Part shown: positions 7,028 to 15,326 of the stretch, in pieces
Layout: each line of letters opens with the position of its first letter
Position numbering within the stretch: the stretch's first letter is position 1
DNA from: RXIX01 sp003989075
GTDB lineage: Bacteria > Pseudomonadota > Gammaproteobacteria > Competibacterales > Competibacteraceae
Assembly: GCA_029780415.1 (NCBI GenBank)
Contig: JAKOYN010000095.1
Location: 1-29,989 of the forward strand
DNA: 29,989 nt
Direction of reading: 5' to 3'
Made by a program: the position numbers and the translations under genes
The notes under the pieces: model-generated
The model's input: only the letters and a program-made list of their open reading frames with translations
Databases searched by the model: none
What the model was told of the DNA's origin: nothing

Positions 7028-8302
7028 TCAGCGCACATGGTGGAAAACCTGCCCCAGCATCTCCGGAATCACCAGCACTACGCCATTTTCGGTGCGGTAG
7101 AAGCGCCGGGCATCTTCCTCGGCATCCTCCCCAATGATCGTGCCCTGCGGCATTCGGCATCCTCGTTCAATGATCGCCTTGCGCAATCGGCAGTAGCGGC
7201 CAATATCGACATCCGGCAGCACCACGGCATCGCGCATCGTCACATAGGAATGCACCTGCACCCGTGGAAACAGCAGCGAGTGGTTCACGTAACCGCCGGA
7301 GATGATACACCCATCCGCGACCATCGAATCCACTGCCATGCCGCGGCGCCCAGCATCGTCGAAGACAAACTTGGCCGGCGGCGCCTGATCCTGATAGGTC
7401 CAGATCGGCCAGTGCTCATCATACAGATTCAGTTCCGGATCGACGCCAATCAGCTCCATGTTCGCCGCCCAGAACGCATCCACCGTACCGACATCCCGCC
7501 AGTAGCTTTGTGCCTTGGTCTGCACATCACGGAATGGATAGGTCATCACCCGGTGGCCGCTAGCCAGCAGCGCCGGCAGGATGTCCTGACCAAAATCATG
7601 CCGCGAATGGGCGCGATCGGCATCCTCAATCAGGCATTCATAGAGAAAGCGGGTGCTGAACGCGTAAATGCCCATCGATGCCAGCGCCATATCGGGACGC
7701 CCGGGCAGGGTCTCCGGTTCCTGCGGCTTTTCCATGAAGCGCACCACCTCATCCTGATCGTTCACGCCCAGAACGCCGAACTCACAGGCCCGCCGCCGCG
7801 GCACTTCGATACTGCCGATCGTCACATCGGCACCGCTTTCAACATGCCGCGCCAGCATCGGCCCATAATCCATCTTGTAGATATGATCGCCAGCCAGCAC
7901 CAACACGAACTCGGCATCGTGGTTGCGGATAATATCCAGGTTCTGGTAAACCGCGTCAGCGGTACCCTTGTACCAGGATTCCTCGTCGATCCGCTGCTGC
8001 GCCGGCAACAGCTCCACGAACTCGCCAAATTCACCGCGCAGGAATCCCCAACCGCGCTGCACATGCTTGATCAGCGAATGCGCCTTGTACTGGGTCAGCA
8101 CACAGATCCGCCGGATGCCGGAGTTAATGCAGTTGGATAACGGAAAATCAATGATCCGGTATTTGCCGCCAAACGGTGTTGCCGGCTTGGCACGCCACAG
8201 GGTCAGTTGCTGGAGTCGGCTGCCCCGGCCCCCGGCCAGCACCAGTGCGAGCGTATCCCGGGTAATCCGGCTAACAAAACGGGAGGTTGCGGCAGCGCTC
8301 AT
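7028..8302 (-). CDS. glgC: Glucose-1-phosphate adenylyltransferase (ADP-glucose pyrophosphorylase)
   Basis: Makes ADP-glucose from ATP and glucose-1-phosphate, the committed step of bacterial glycogen synthesis. From ATG 8302 the protein is 424 residues (E. coli 431). The N-terminal nucleotidyltransferase fold has LVLAGGRGSRL followed by TLWRAKPATPFGGKYRIIDFPLSNCINSG. Next are WYKGTADAVYQN, the substrate segment LAGDHIYKMDY, FMEKP and YWRDVGTVDAFW. The C-terminal part is a left-handed beta-helix (SGGYVNHSLL, VVLPDVDIGRYCRLRKAII). A longer reading to 8392 adds a 30-residue tail with no family similarity; the GAGGG about 11 bases before ATG 8302 supports the shorter start. It diverges from glgB, leaving a shared control region at 8303-8517. 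No glgA (synthase) or glgP is in the window. Confidence 0.96.
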   Translation of the reverse strand: MSAAATSRFVSRITRDTLALVLAGGRGSRLQQLTLWRAKPATPFGGKYRIIDFPLSNCINSGIRRICVLTQYKAHSLIKHVQRGWGFLRGEFGEFVELLPAQQRIDEESWYKGTADAVYQNLDIIRNHDAEFVLVLAGDHIYKMDYGPMLARHVESGADVTIGSIEVPRRRACEFGVLGVNDQDEVVRFMEKPQEPETLPGRPDMALASMGIYAFSTRFLYECLIEDADRAHSRHDFGQDILPALLASGHRVMTYPFRDVQTKAQSYWRDVGTVDAFWAANMELIGVDPELNLYDEHWPIWTYQDQAPPAKFVFDDAGRRGMAVDSMVADGCIISGGYVNHSLLFPRVQVHSYVTMRDAVVLPDVDIGRYCRLRKAIIERGCRMPQGTIIGEDAEEDARRFYRTENGVVLVIPEMLGQVFHHVR

Positions 8303-8409
8303 GCGTTTGGTGTCCCTCTTTGCTATGCTGTCCCAGTTTTGGCTATGGAGCGGACCGGCGCGCCGGGTACTGGTGACGGGCGGTCGACGCACCGGACGAA
8401 CTCCACAAA

Positions 8410-8415
8410 ATTATA
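8410..8415 (-). promoter_or_regulatory. Candidate -10 box for glgC in the glgC/glgB divergent region
   Basis: The minus strand reads TATAAT at 8415-8410, the only AT-rich spot in the 215-base divergent gap, about 108 bases before the glgC start. No good -35 box lies 16-18 bases further upstream, so the assignment rests on one hexamer. On the plus strand the overlapping TATAGT could serve glgB. Confidence 0.3.
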
Positions 8416-8517
8416 GTAGGTTTGCAGCGCGCGGTTTGAGACTGCGGCGCGTACCCGGTCTGGGTGCGGCGCTGCCGATCGCAGACTGGCCAGATCCGAT
8501 TGTCCTCGATGGTCCTC

Positions 8518-10764
8518 ATGACGCATCCCGATTCCAGCCACCCTGACATCTACGCTTCCGGCCCAAATGACGCCTGGCTGCTCGCTGAGGCCGCTCTACT
8601 CCATGAGGGGCGCCACGCTGAGCCGTTCACGGTGCTCGGCCGCCATGTCTGCGGTTCCGAGCTAGCCGTGCGGGTTTTCCTGCCCGACGCCTGTGACGTA
8701 TACCTGGTCGAGGGGAACTGGCCATTGCGCCGTCTGGCCGAAACCGATCTGTTCGAGTGGCGCGGTCCAGCTGAGGCTCTGCCGCTGCATTACCGGCTGC
8801 GCTGGATTGACCACGCCGGTCATGCACACAGTGCCTGCGATCCTTACAGTTTCGGGCCACAGCTGAGTCTGTATGATCTGCACCTGTTCAACGAGGGGCG
8901 CCATCTGCATGCCTATCGCATGCTCGGCGCACACCCGCGCACCGTGGATGACATCCCCGGCGTGGTGTTCGCCGTCTGGGCGCCCTGTGCCACGCGAGTC
9001 AGCGTGCTTGGCGAATTTAATGCCTGGGATGGCCGCCGCCACCCGATGCGTCGCCGCGGTGAAGTCTGGGAACTGTTCGTACCGGCCGTGCCCTGTGGCG
9101 CGCGCTATCTGTTCGAGATCCGTACCCGGAACGATGGCGAACTGCTGCGCAAAACCGACCCCTATGGCCGCAGCTTTGAATTCCGCCCGGCCACGGCTGC
9201 AATCGTCACCAGCGATATCAACTATGCCTGGGGCGATGAGGCCTGGGTGCTGCAGCGCAGCCGCCGTGACTGGACGCACGTGCCATTGGCTATTTATGAG
9301 GTGCATCTGGGATCCTGGCAGCGCGATGCCGATGGCGGCTATCTGAGCTACCCAGAGCTGGCGCGGCGCCTGGTAGCCTATGTCAGGACCATGGGCTTTA
9401 CCCATCTGGAACTGATGCCCATCACCGAGCATCCCCTTGATGCATCCTGGGGTTATCAGCCCACTGGCTACTTCGCCCCAACCAGCCGGCATGGCGATCT
9501 TAATGACTTTCGCCAGTTTGTCGATTACTGCCATCAGGCCGGTATCGGCGTGATTCTCGACTGGGTGCCTGGCCATTTCCCCAAGGATGCGCACGCCCTG
9601 GCACGCTTTGACGGCAGCTGCCTGTATGAGCACGCCGACCCAGCGCGCGGCGAACATCGCGGCTGGGGCACTCTGGTGTTTGATTACAGCCGTACTCAGG
9701 TTAAGAACTTTCTGATGGCCAGCGCCTGCTTCTGGCTGGAGGAATGCCATCTCGATGGCCTGCGCGTCGATGCCGTGGCCTCGATGCTTTACCTCGATTA
9801 TGCCCGTGAGTCCGGCGAGTGGTTGCCAAACCCGTTCGGCGGCAATGAAAACCTCGAAGCCATCGCTTTTCTGCGTGAACTGAATGATGTGATTCATCGC
9901 CGCTGCCCCGGCGTGTTGATGATCGCCGAGGAATCCACCGCCTGGCCACTGGTCACGCGGCCTTCGTGGATGGGCGGGCTGGGCTTTGGCATGAAATGGA
10001 ATATGGGCTGGATGCATGACACGCTGGAATATCTATCTCAGGATCCAGCTCTGCGTCGCCATCATCACGAATTGCTGACCTTTGGTCTGCTTTATACCTT
10101 CACGGAAAACTTTGTACTGCCGCTATCCCATGACGAGGTCGTGCATGGCAAGGGTTCGCTGCTGGCGCGCATGCCCGGCGATCGTCGCCAGCGTCTGGCC
10201 AGTCTGCGTCTGCTCTATGTCTATATGTGGACCTATCCGGGCAAGAAATTTTTGTTTATGGGTAATGAGCTGGCGCAGGAAGGCGAATGGGATTGCCATG
10301 GCACGCTTGATTGGACCCTGCTTGATCAGCCCGCGCACCGTGGCGTGCAAACCCTGATCGCTGATCTTAACCACTTGTATTGCACTCTGCCCGGCTTGCA
10401 TGAATGTGAGTTTGTGCGCGAAGGCTTTGAATGGCTGGATTGCCATGATGCGGCCCGCTCGGTGGTTGTGTATGTGCGGCGTGGTCTTGCTGATGAACTG
10501 GCGGTGGTGGTGCTTAACTGCTCGGCACTGGCCCGCCCTCGTTATCGGGTCGGAGTGCCCCTGCCGGGGCGCTATCGGCAGGTTCTGAATTCCGATGATA
10601 TGTGCTATGGCGGCGCCGGTACGTCGTGCATTGATACCTATGCAGAGCTGGACGGTCATATGGGACAACCCTGCTCACTGCTGCTGGATCTGCCACCGCT
10701 GACCGGCGTGCTGCTGGTGCCCGGCGCGCCGGCGATGGATGTAGGCGTTGCGGTCGATTTCTAG
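8518..10764 (+). CDS. glgB: 1,4-alpha-glucan branching enzyme
   Basis: Introduces alpha-1,6 branches into glycogen. From ATG 8518 it is 748 residues, slightly longer than E. coli GlgB (728), with the full two-module N-terminus. A first beta-sandwich (about residues 30-110, VRVFLPDACDVYLVEG) is followed by the CBM48 domain (about 145-225, GVVFAVWAPCATRVSVLGEFNAWDG). The GH13 barrel follows, with YEVHLGSW, WGYQPTGYFAP, nucleophile Asp418 in LDGLRVDAV, acid/base Glu471 in MIAEES, and Asp539 in LSHDEVVHGKGSL. The start is not settled: ATG 8509 and GTG 8464 are in frame and none has a clear ribosome site. It diverges from glgC and is followed after 27 bases by cysB on the same strand, so readthrough is possible. 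Confidence 0.95.
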   Translation: MTHPDSSHPDIYASGPNDAWLLAEAALLHEGRHAEPFTVLGRHVCGSELAVRVFLPDACDVYLVEGNWPLRRLAETDLFEWRGPAEALPLHYRLRWIDHAGHAHSACDPYSFGPQLSLYDLHLFNEGRHLHAYRMLGAHPRTVDDIPGVVFAVWAPCATRVSVLGEFNAWDGRRHPMRRRGEVWELFVPAVPCGARYLFEIRTRNDGELLRKTDPYGRSFEFRPATAAIVTSDINYAWGDEAWVLQRSRRDWTHVPLAIYEVHLGSWQRDADGGYLSYPELARRLVAYVRTMGFTHLELMPITEHPLDASWGYQPTGYFAPTSRHGDLNDFRQFVDYCHQAGIGVILDWVPGHFPKDAHALARFDGSCLYEHADPARGEHRGWGTLVFDYSRTQVKNFLMASACFWLEECHLDGLRVDAVASMLYLDYARESGEWLPNPFGGNENLEAIAFLRELNDVIHRRCPGVLMIAEESTAWPLVTRPSWMGGLGFGMKWNMGWMHDTLEYLSQDPALRRHHHELLTFGLLYTFTENFVLPLSHDEVVHGKGSLLARMPGDRRQRLASLRLLYVYMWTYPGKKFLFMGNELAQEGEWDCHGTLDWTLLDQPAHRGVQTLIADLNHLYCTLPGLHECEFVREGFEWLDCHDAARSVVVYVRRGLADELAVVVLNCSALARPRYRVGVPLPGRYRQVLNSDDMCYGGAGTSCIDTYAELDGHMGQPCSLLLDLPPLTGVLLVPGAPAMDVGVAVDF

Positions 10765-10791
10765 AGGTCCGTCTTGGGAGTGCTGTCTGTC

Positions 10792-11766
10792 GTGAAACTG
10801 CAGCAATTACGTTATCTGACTGCGATTGTCCGCAATAATCTGAACATCTCCGCCGCCGCGGAAAGCCTGTATACCTCACAGCCGGGGATTAGCAAACAGT
10901 TGCGTCTTCTTGAAGAGGAACTCGGTGTCGAGCTGTTCAGCCGTAATGGCAAGCACCTGACTGAAGTCACCCCGGTCGGTCAACAGATTCTGCTCAAGGC
11001 GGAAAGTATTCTGCGCGAGGTGAACAATATCCAGATCCTCGCTGAGGAGTACCGTGATGACCGGCGCGGCAGTCTGTCAATTGCCACTACGCATACTCAG
11101 GCCCGCTATGCCCTGCCGCCTGTGATCAAGGCGTTTTGCGAGCGCTACCCCGCAGTGACCTTGCAGGTGCATCAAGGTTCGCCTGCGCAGATTGCTGAGC
11201 TGGTGCGTTCGGGAGATGTTGATTTCGCTATCGCTACCGAGGCCCCGGAGCTGTTTGATGATCTGGTCATGATGCCCTGCTATGTCTGGCAGCGTTGTGT
11301 CCTGGTGCCGTGCGGTCATCCACTCGCTGAGATTGATCATCTGACCCTGCAGGATGTGGCTCAGTATCCGCTAGTGACCTATGTATTTGGCTTTACCGGG
11401 CGTTCGCAGCTTGATGATGCCTTTCGCAGTGCGCAGGTGAAGCCACAGGTGGCGTTTACCGCAACCGATGCTGATGTCATTAAGACCTATGTGCGCTTGG
11501 GCATGGGTGTGGGTATCGTGGCGCGCATGGCCTATGACCCGCTATATGATCAGGATCTATTGCGTCTGGATGCCGGTCATCTGTTTGCTGCGAATGTCAC
11601 TAAAGTGGGGTTTCGCCGCGGCATGTTCCTGCGCTGCTATATGTATGACTTCATGGAACTGTTCGCGTCACATCTGAGCCGTGAGCGGGTACGCATGGTC
11701 GAGCGGGCGCAATCGACTGAGGAAATCAATACGCTGTTTGCCGGTGTGCGTCTGCCGGTGTATTAA
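10792..11766 (+). CDS. cysB: LysR-type regulator CysB
   Basis: The activator of sulfate assimilation genes in gammaproteobacteria, responding to N-acetylserine as inducer. From GTG 10792 it is 324 residues, exactly the length of E. coli CysB, and begins MKLQQLRYLTAIV. The helix-turn-helix lies at about 17-45 (NISAAAESLYTSQPGISKQLRLLE). The effector domain keeps the CysB signatures IATTHTQARYALPPVIKAF, VHQGSPAQIAELV, YPLVTYVFGFTGRS and FTATDADVIKTYVRLGMGVGI. A GGGAG 11 bases upstream supports GTG; earlier in-frame TTG and GTG codons only add a few residues. It follows glgB by 27 bases and precedes the Tus-like gene by 37. Its likely target, cysTWA, lies 3.5 kb downstream, beyond glgX. Confidence 0.96.
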   Translation: MKLQQLRYLTAIVRNNLNISAAAESLYTSQPGISKQLRLLEEELGVELFSRNGKHLTEVTPVGQQILLKAESILREVNNIQILAEEYRDDRRGSLSIATTHTQARYALPPVIKAFCERYPAVTLQVHQGSPAQIAELVRSGDVDFAIATEAPELFDDLVMMPCYVWQRCVLVPCGHPLAEIDHLTLQDVAQYPLVTYVFGFTGRSQLDDAFRSAQVKPQVAFTATDADVIKTYVRLGMGVGIVARMAYDPLYDQDLLRLDAGHLFAANVTKVGFRRGMFLRCYMYDFMELFASHLSRERVRMVERAQSTEEINTLFAGVRLPVY

Positions 11767-11803
11767 GTAGGCTGGTCTGTGATGTGAGGGGAGCTGGAGA
11801 CCC

Positions 11804-12706
11804 GTGATGAAGCCGCTGGCAGTAACGTTGCGCATGGAGGTTCTGGAGCGTTTCAAGAATCTGCTGGCCGCGCTTGATGATCTGGCGGCAGCAGTACATG
11901 CCGATGCAGGTCTGCCGGCATGGGTGTCACGCAGTGATGCTGAGATTCAGGATGGGGTGGATATGCGCCGAAAGGCTGTTCTGCTCTATCGGGCCCTGTG
12001 GTATGAGCACAGTCAGGATGGCCGTGAGACCCTGACCTGTCCGGGGATCGTTGGTGCCAGCCCTGCCACTCTGACCGTTGCCCAGGCTTGCAATGCAGCC
12101 AAGGATGCCTTTAAACAGGCGGTGCTGGCGTTGAAGGGGCTGGACCGTACCGATGCCGTGGCGGTGATGGCGGATTTGCATCGGCGTCAGGAAAATGTGG
12201 CTTTGGCTCTGCAACGCATGGGGGCATCGCGCATGAATTTGAAGCAGGCTTACCGGCATGTGCCACTGCTGGAACGGCGGCCTTTGAAGATTGGTTTCAC
12301 CTGGTCCAAGCAGGGGCGCGTGATTCAGCGCACCAGTGTTGCCTTGGCTCGGCAGCTGCTGGAGCGGCGCGTGGAAACACCGCAGGTGCGCTTGGAGTTG
12401 CAGCGACTGGCTGAGATTGGTGAGGATGAAATGCTGGCGCGGGTGCGCAGCGTCTGTCCGCATTTGCGCGCCAATATCGTGTTTGTCGGGGTGACCGGGG
12501 GGGTGCATCGACGGCTGATGCAGGTGCCCTTGCCGGTGCTAGTGCCGCTGCGCCCGGGCGAGAGCCTGCCCGAATTTGTCGCGGTGCCGCCTGATCCACC
12601 GGTAGCACTGCGTCTGCGCCGTGCTGATGTGCGGATTGAGGATCAACCGTTTTTGCCATCGATTCGCGTGCATCGTTATCGCACGCCTTATCGTGACCGT
12701 GGGTAA
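11804..12706 (+). CDS. tus: Tus-like DNA replication terminus site-binding protein
   Basis: A 300-residue basic protein that I assign to the Tus family (Pfam Ter), which binds Ter sites and blocks replication forks from one side. Compared from memory with E. coli Tus (309 residues): CPGIVGAS near 79-86 corresponds to LPGVLCYQ. QAYRHVPLLERRPLKIGFTW (148-167) corresponds to [20 protein letters not shown], followed in both by a basic helix ending in L(A/E)RQLLERR or LAQLEKSL. The final strands NIVFVGVTGGVHRRLMQVPLPVLVPL and FLPSIRVHRYR correspond to the DNA-binding strands and IIPRLHLY. Identity is low and the residues that lock the fork (Phe140 and His144 in E. coli) do not align clearly. GGAG seven bases before ATG 11804 supports the start. 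It follows cysB closely. A Ter-like sequence lies 28 bases after the stop. Alternative: a diverged DNA-binding protein with a different site. Confidence 0.68.
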   Translation: MMKPLAVTLRMEVLERFKNLLAALDDLAAAVHADAGLPAWVSRSDAEIQDGVDMRRKAVLLYRALWYEHSQDGRETLTCPGIVGASPATLTVAQACNAAKDAFKQAVLALKGLDRTDAVAVMADLHRRQENVALALQRMGASRMNLKQAYRHVPLLERRPLKIGFTWSKQGRVIQRTSVALARQLLERRVETPQVRLELQRLAEIGEDEMLARVRSVCPHLRANIVFVGVTGGVHRRLMQVPLPVLVPLRPGESLPEFVAVPPDPPVALRLRRADVRIEDQPFLPSIRVHRYRTPYRDRG

Positions 12707-12734
12707 GGCTTCTGAGATTCAGGGGTTTTAATAA

Positions 12735-12770
12735 GATGTTATAATAAAGTTTGGTAGAATAGCTTCTACC
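12735..12770 (+). promoter_or_regulatory. Ter-like sequence overlapping a TATAAT box, followed by a 7-bp palindrome
   Basis: GATGTTATAATAAA (12735-12748) agrees with the E. coli Ter core GATGTTGTAACTAA at 11 of 14 positions but lacks the critical G. The same bases contain a perfect -10 hexamer, TATAAT (12740-12745), which could drive glgX; no good -35 is visible. GGTAGAA-TAGC-TTCTACC (12753-12770) is a perfect inverted repeat placed where transcription would begin, so it may be an operator or a 5' leader hairpin. These three readings overlap and cannot be separated by eye. Confidence 0.4.
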
Positions 12771-12890
12771 GGTTCGCGTCTGTGCCGGATTGCCGGTTAA
12801 ACTAAAGGAGTGTCGCTGGTATTTCATGGCACGGCATCCACTCAGCATCCATGCTTTTTAATCCCCTAACGGCTTCTGAAGGAGGCACTC

Positions 12891-15032
12891 ATGGCATCGC
12901 GCGCGCGTGTGTGGCCCGGCAAACCCTACCCGCTTGGTGCCCACTGGGACGGCAAAGGCGTCAATTTCGCGCTCTTTTCCGCCCATGCCGAAAAGGTCGA
13001 ACTCTGCCTGTTCGACTCTTCCGGTCAGCGCGAGATCGAGCGCCTGGTGCTGGCCGAGAATACCGATCAGATCTGGCATGGTTATGTACCGGGCCTATGG
13101 CCAGGCACCTTGTACGGCTACCGGGTTTCAGGGCCTTATGAACCGCATATCGGCCACCGCTTCAACCACCACAAGCTGCTTATTGATCCCTACGCCAAGC
13201 AGTTCTATGGCGCACTGCATCTGCGCGATGAGCACTGCGGTTATCAGGTCGGCCACAGCAATGCCGATCTGTCCTTCGATAGCCGTGACAACGCCCGTGA
13301 CATGTTCAAATGCGTGGTCGTAGACACCAGCTTCAGTTGGGAAAACGATCGCCCACCGGAAGTCCCCTGGTCGCACAGTCTGATTTATGAAACCCATGTG
13401 CGCGGCTTTACCATGCTCCACCCCGACGTGCCCCCGCATCTGCGCGGCACCTTCGCTGGCCTATCCCATCCCCAGATCATCCGCCATCTGCGTAGCCTGG
13501 GCGTCACCGCAGTCGAACTGATGCCCGTCCATGCCTTCGTCGATGACCGCTTCCTCACCGATCGCGGCCTGCGCAATTACTGGGGCTATAACACCTTGTG
13601 CTTTTTCGCCCCGGAACCCCGCTATCTGGGCGGCGGCCATCTGGCCGAAGTCAAGACCATGATCAAGCGCCTGCATGACGCCGGCATCGAGGTACTGCTC
13701 GACGTGGTCTACAACCACACCGCCGAAGGCAACGAAATGGGGCCGACCCTGAGCTTTCGCGGCATCGACAACCTGTCCTATTACCGGCTGCTGCCCGATA
13801 ACCGCCGCTACTACATCAACGACACCGGCTGCGGCAATACCCTGAATCTGACCCATCCGCGCGTGCTGCAGATGGTCATGGACAGCCTGCGCTACTGGGT
13901 CAACGAGATGCACGTCGATGGCTTCCGCTTCGATCTGGCCGTGACCCTGGGCCGCGAGGACTATGGCTATGATCGCGGCGGCGGCTTCTTCGACGCCATT
14001 CGCCAGGATCCGGCCCTGTCGCGGGTCAAGATCATCGCCGAGCCCTGGGACATCGGACCCGGCGGCTATCAGCTTGGTGGCTTCCCCGCCGGCACCGCTG
14101 AATGGAATGACCGCTTTCGCGATACCGTGCGCCGCTTCTGGCGTGGTGATGACGGCACCCTTGCCCGCCTCGCACCCAACCTGCTCGCCTCCAGCGATCT
14201 TTTCGAACACGACTTCCGCCGCCCCTGGGCGACCATCAACTATGTGGCCAGCCATGACGGCTTCACCCTGGCTGATCTGGTCAGCTACAACGAACGCCAC
14301 AACGAGGCCAATGGTGAAAACAACCGCGACGGCCATCCCTCCAACTTCAGCTATAACCAGGGCGCCGAAGGACCCAGTGCCGATGCGCACATCCGCCAGC
14401 AGCGCCTGCGCCAGCGCCGCAACATGCTGGCCACGGTGCTGTTCGCCCAGGGTACACCGATGCTGCTCGCCGGCGATGAGCTCGGCCGCACCCAGCACGG
14501 CAACAACAACGCCTATTGCCAGGATAATGAGATCAACTGGCTGAACTGGCAGGATATTCCTGACGAAGAACAGGCCTTCATGGATTTTACCCGCCGCCTG
14601 ATCAGCCTGCGCCGCGAGCATCCGGCGCTGCGGCGGCCACGCTTCCTGCATGGCCTGCAGATTTCCAAAACCACAAACCTGCGTGATATCGAATGGATCA
14701 GCCCCGGCGGCGGCACCATGAGCGATTACCATTGGCAGGAGCCCAAGGCCCACTGTTTCGGCCTGCTGCTCGCCGGCGATGCCGGTGAATACTTCACCGC
14801 CGACGGTTATCCGGAAACCGATGACGCCCTGTTGATCATCTTTAACGCCGGGCCGGCGCAGGTGCCGTTCCGCTTGCCCATGGTGCGCGGCGCCCAGCAT
14901 TGGCGCTGCCTGCTCGACACCAGCCGCCCGGAACTGCAGGTCGGCGAGTTGCTGCTCGACAATGGCGATGATTTCCAGGCTGAGCCCTGGACGGTCACCC
15001 TGTTCGGTCTGGAGATGGAAGCCCCCACCTGA
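12891..15032 (+). CDS. glgX: Glycogen debranching enzyme (isoamylase-type, GH13)
   Basis: Hydrolyses alpha-1,6 branch points in phosphorylase-trimmed glycogen. It has 713 residues, somewhat longer than E. coli GlgX (657). The N-terminal CBM48 domain (about 10-110) begins WPGKPYPLGAHWDGKGVNFALFS. The GH13 barrel has YETHVRGFT (about 166-174), YWGYNTLCFFAP, DVVYNHTAEGNE, nucleophile Asp348 in VDGFRFDLAV, acid/base Glu384 in IIAEPWDIGPGGY, and Asp456 in VASHDGFTL followed by NGENNRDGH, the GlgX/TreX pattern. AAGGAGG five bases before ATG 12891 is an excellent ribosome site. It is separated from the Tus-like gene by 184 bases with its own promoter-like elements. Products would pass to MalQ. Confidence 0.96.
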   Translation: MASRARVWPGKPYPLGAHWDGKGVNFALFSAHAEKVELCLFDSSGQREIERLVLAENTDQIWHGYVPGLWPGTLYGYRVSGPYEPHIGHRFNHHKLLIDPYAKQFYGALHLRDEHCGYQVGHSNADLSFDSRDNARDMFKCVVVDTSFSWENDRPPEVPWSHSLIYETHVRGFTMLHPDVPPHLRGTFAGLSHPQIIRHLRSLGVTAVELMPVHAFVDDRFLTDRGLRNYWGYNTLCFFAPEPRYLGGGHLAEVKTMIKRLHDAGIEVLLDVVYNHTAEGNEMGPTLSFRGIDNLSYYRLLPDNRRYYINDTGCGNTLNLTHPRVLQMVMDSLRYWVNEMHVDGFRFDLAVTLGREDYGYDRGGGFFDAIRQDPALSRVKIIAEPWDIGPGGYQLGGFPAGTAEWNDRFRDTVRRFWRGDDGTLARLAPNLLASSDLFEHDFRRPWATINYVASHDGFTLADLVSYNERHNEANGENNRDGHPSNFSYNQGAEGPSADAHIRQQRLRQRRNMLATVLFAQGTPMLLAGDELGRTQHGNNNAYCQDNEINWLNWQDIPDEEQAFMDFTRRLISLRREHPALRRPRFLHGLQISKTTNLRDIEWISPGGGTMSDYHWQEPKAHCFGLLLAGDAGEYFTADGYPETDDALLIIFNAGPAQVPFRLPMVRGAQHWRCLLDTSRPELQVGELLLDNGDDFQAEPWTVTLFGLEMEAPT

Positions 15033-15140
15033 GCAGCAGTACGGCTTTTTTACGTCCCCTTCTGGCCCAGCCGCCAGCCGCCCCCTACCGGTTGTTGGCT
15101 GCATGGCTTGAATGGCGGGAACCCGGGTCACGCGGCCAAC

Positions 15141-15210
15141 CGCAAACAAAAAGATATAAAAGTATTTTTAAATATTCTTTTTTTTCATTATAAAAACTCT
15201 TTATAGTGAG
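15141..15210 (+). promoter_or_regulatory. AT-rich tract upstream of cysT, probable CysB-controlled promoter region
   Basis: This 70-base tract stands out from GC-rich surroundings (AAGATATAAAAGTATTTTTA, then a long T run and TATAAAAAC, then TATAGTGAG). CysB boxes are AT-rich and degenerate, and the next genes are the sulfate importer, so CysB binding here is a reasonable inference. Exact -35 and -10 boxes cannot be chosen with confidence. The whole gap 15033-15326 has no other gene. Confidence 0.4.
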
Positions 15211-15216
15211 TTACGA

Positions 15217-15244
15217 CGCCCGCCCCGGTTTCCGGTTGCGGGCG
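15217..15244 (+). other. GC-rich hairpin in the cysT leader
   Basis: CGCCCGC (15217-15223) pairs perfectly with GCGGGCG (15238-15244), with a GGTTTCCGG-containing loop. It lies just after the AT-rich tract and about 85 bases before the cysT start, so it would form in the 5' leader of the mRNA. A U-run after it is lacking, so it is not a standard terminator. Confidence 0.45.
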
Positions 15245-15326
15245 TTTCCCGGTCACCCCAACCCTGGAGCTCCCCCGTGCGCCGCGCCCTGCCCAGACTG
15301 TCATTCACTGCACCGCTGCCTAGCCA

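Noticed and set aside
8303..8392. N-terminal extension of glgC
   Set aside because: The added 30 residues do not resemble GlgC proteins; ATG 8302 has a GAGGG upstream and gives the normal length.
12826..12861. 11-codon leader peptide before glgX
   Set aside because: The AAAGGAG is 15 bases from the ATG, the peptide has no regulatory codon run, and no attenuator hairpin follows.
13461..15149. 562-codon minus-strand open frame opposite glgX
   Set aside because: Its composition is that of an antisense shadow and no protein family is recognisable, while glgX on the plus strand is complete.
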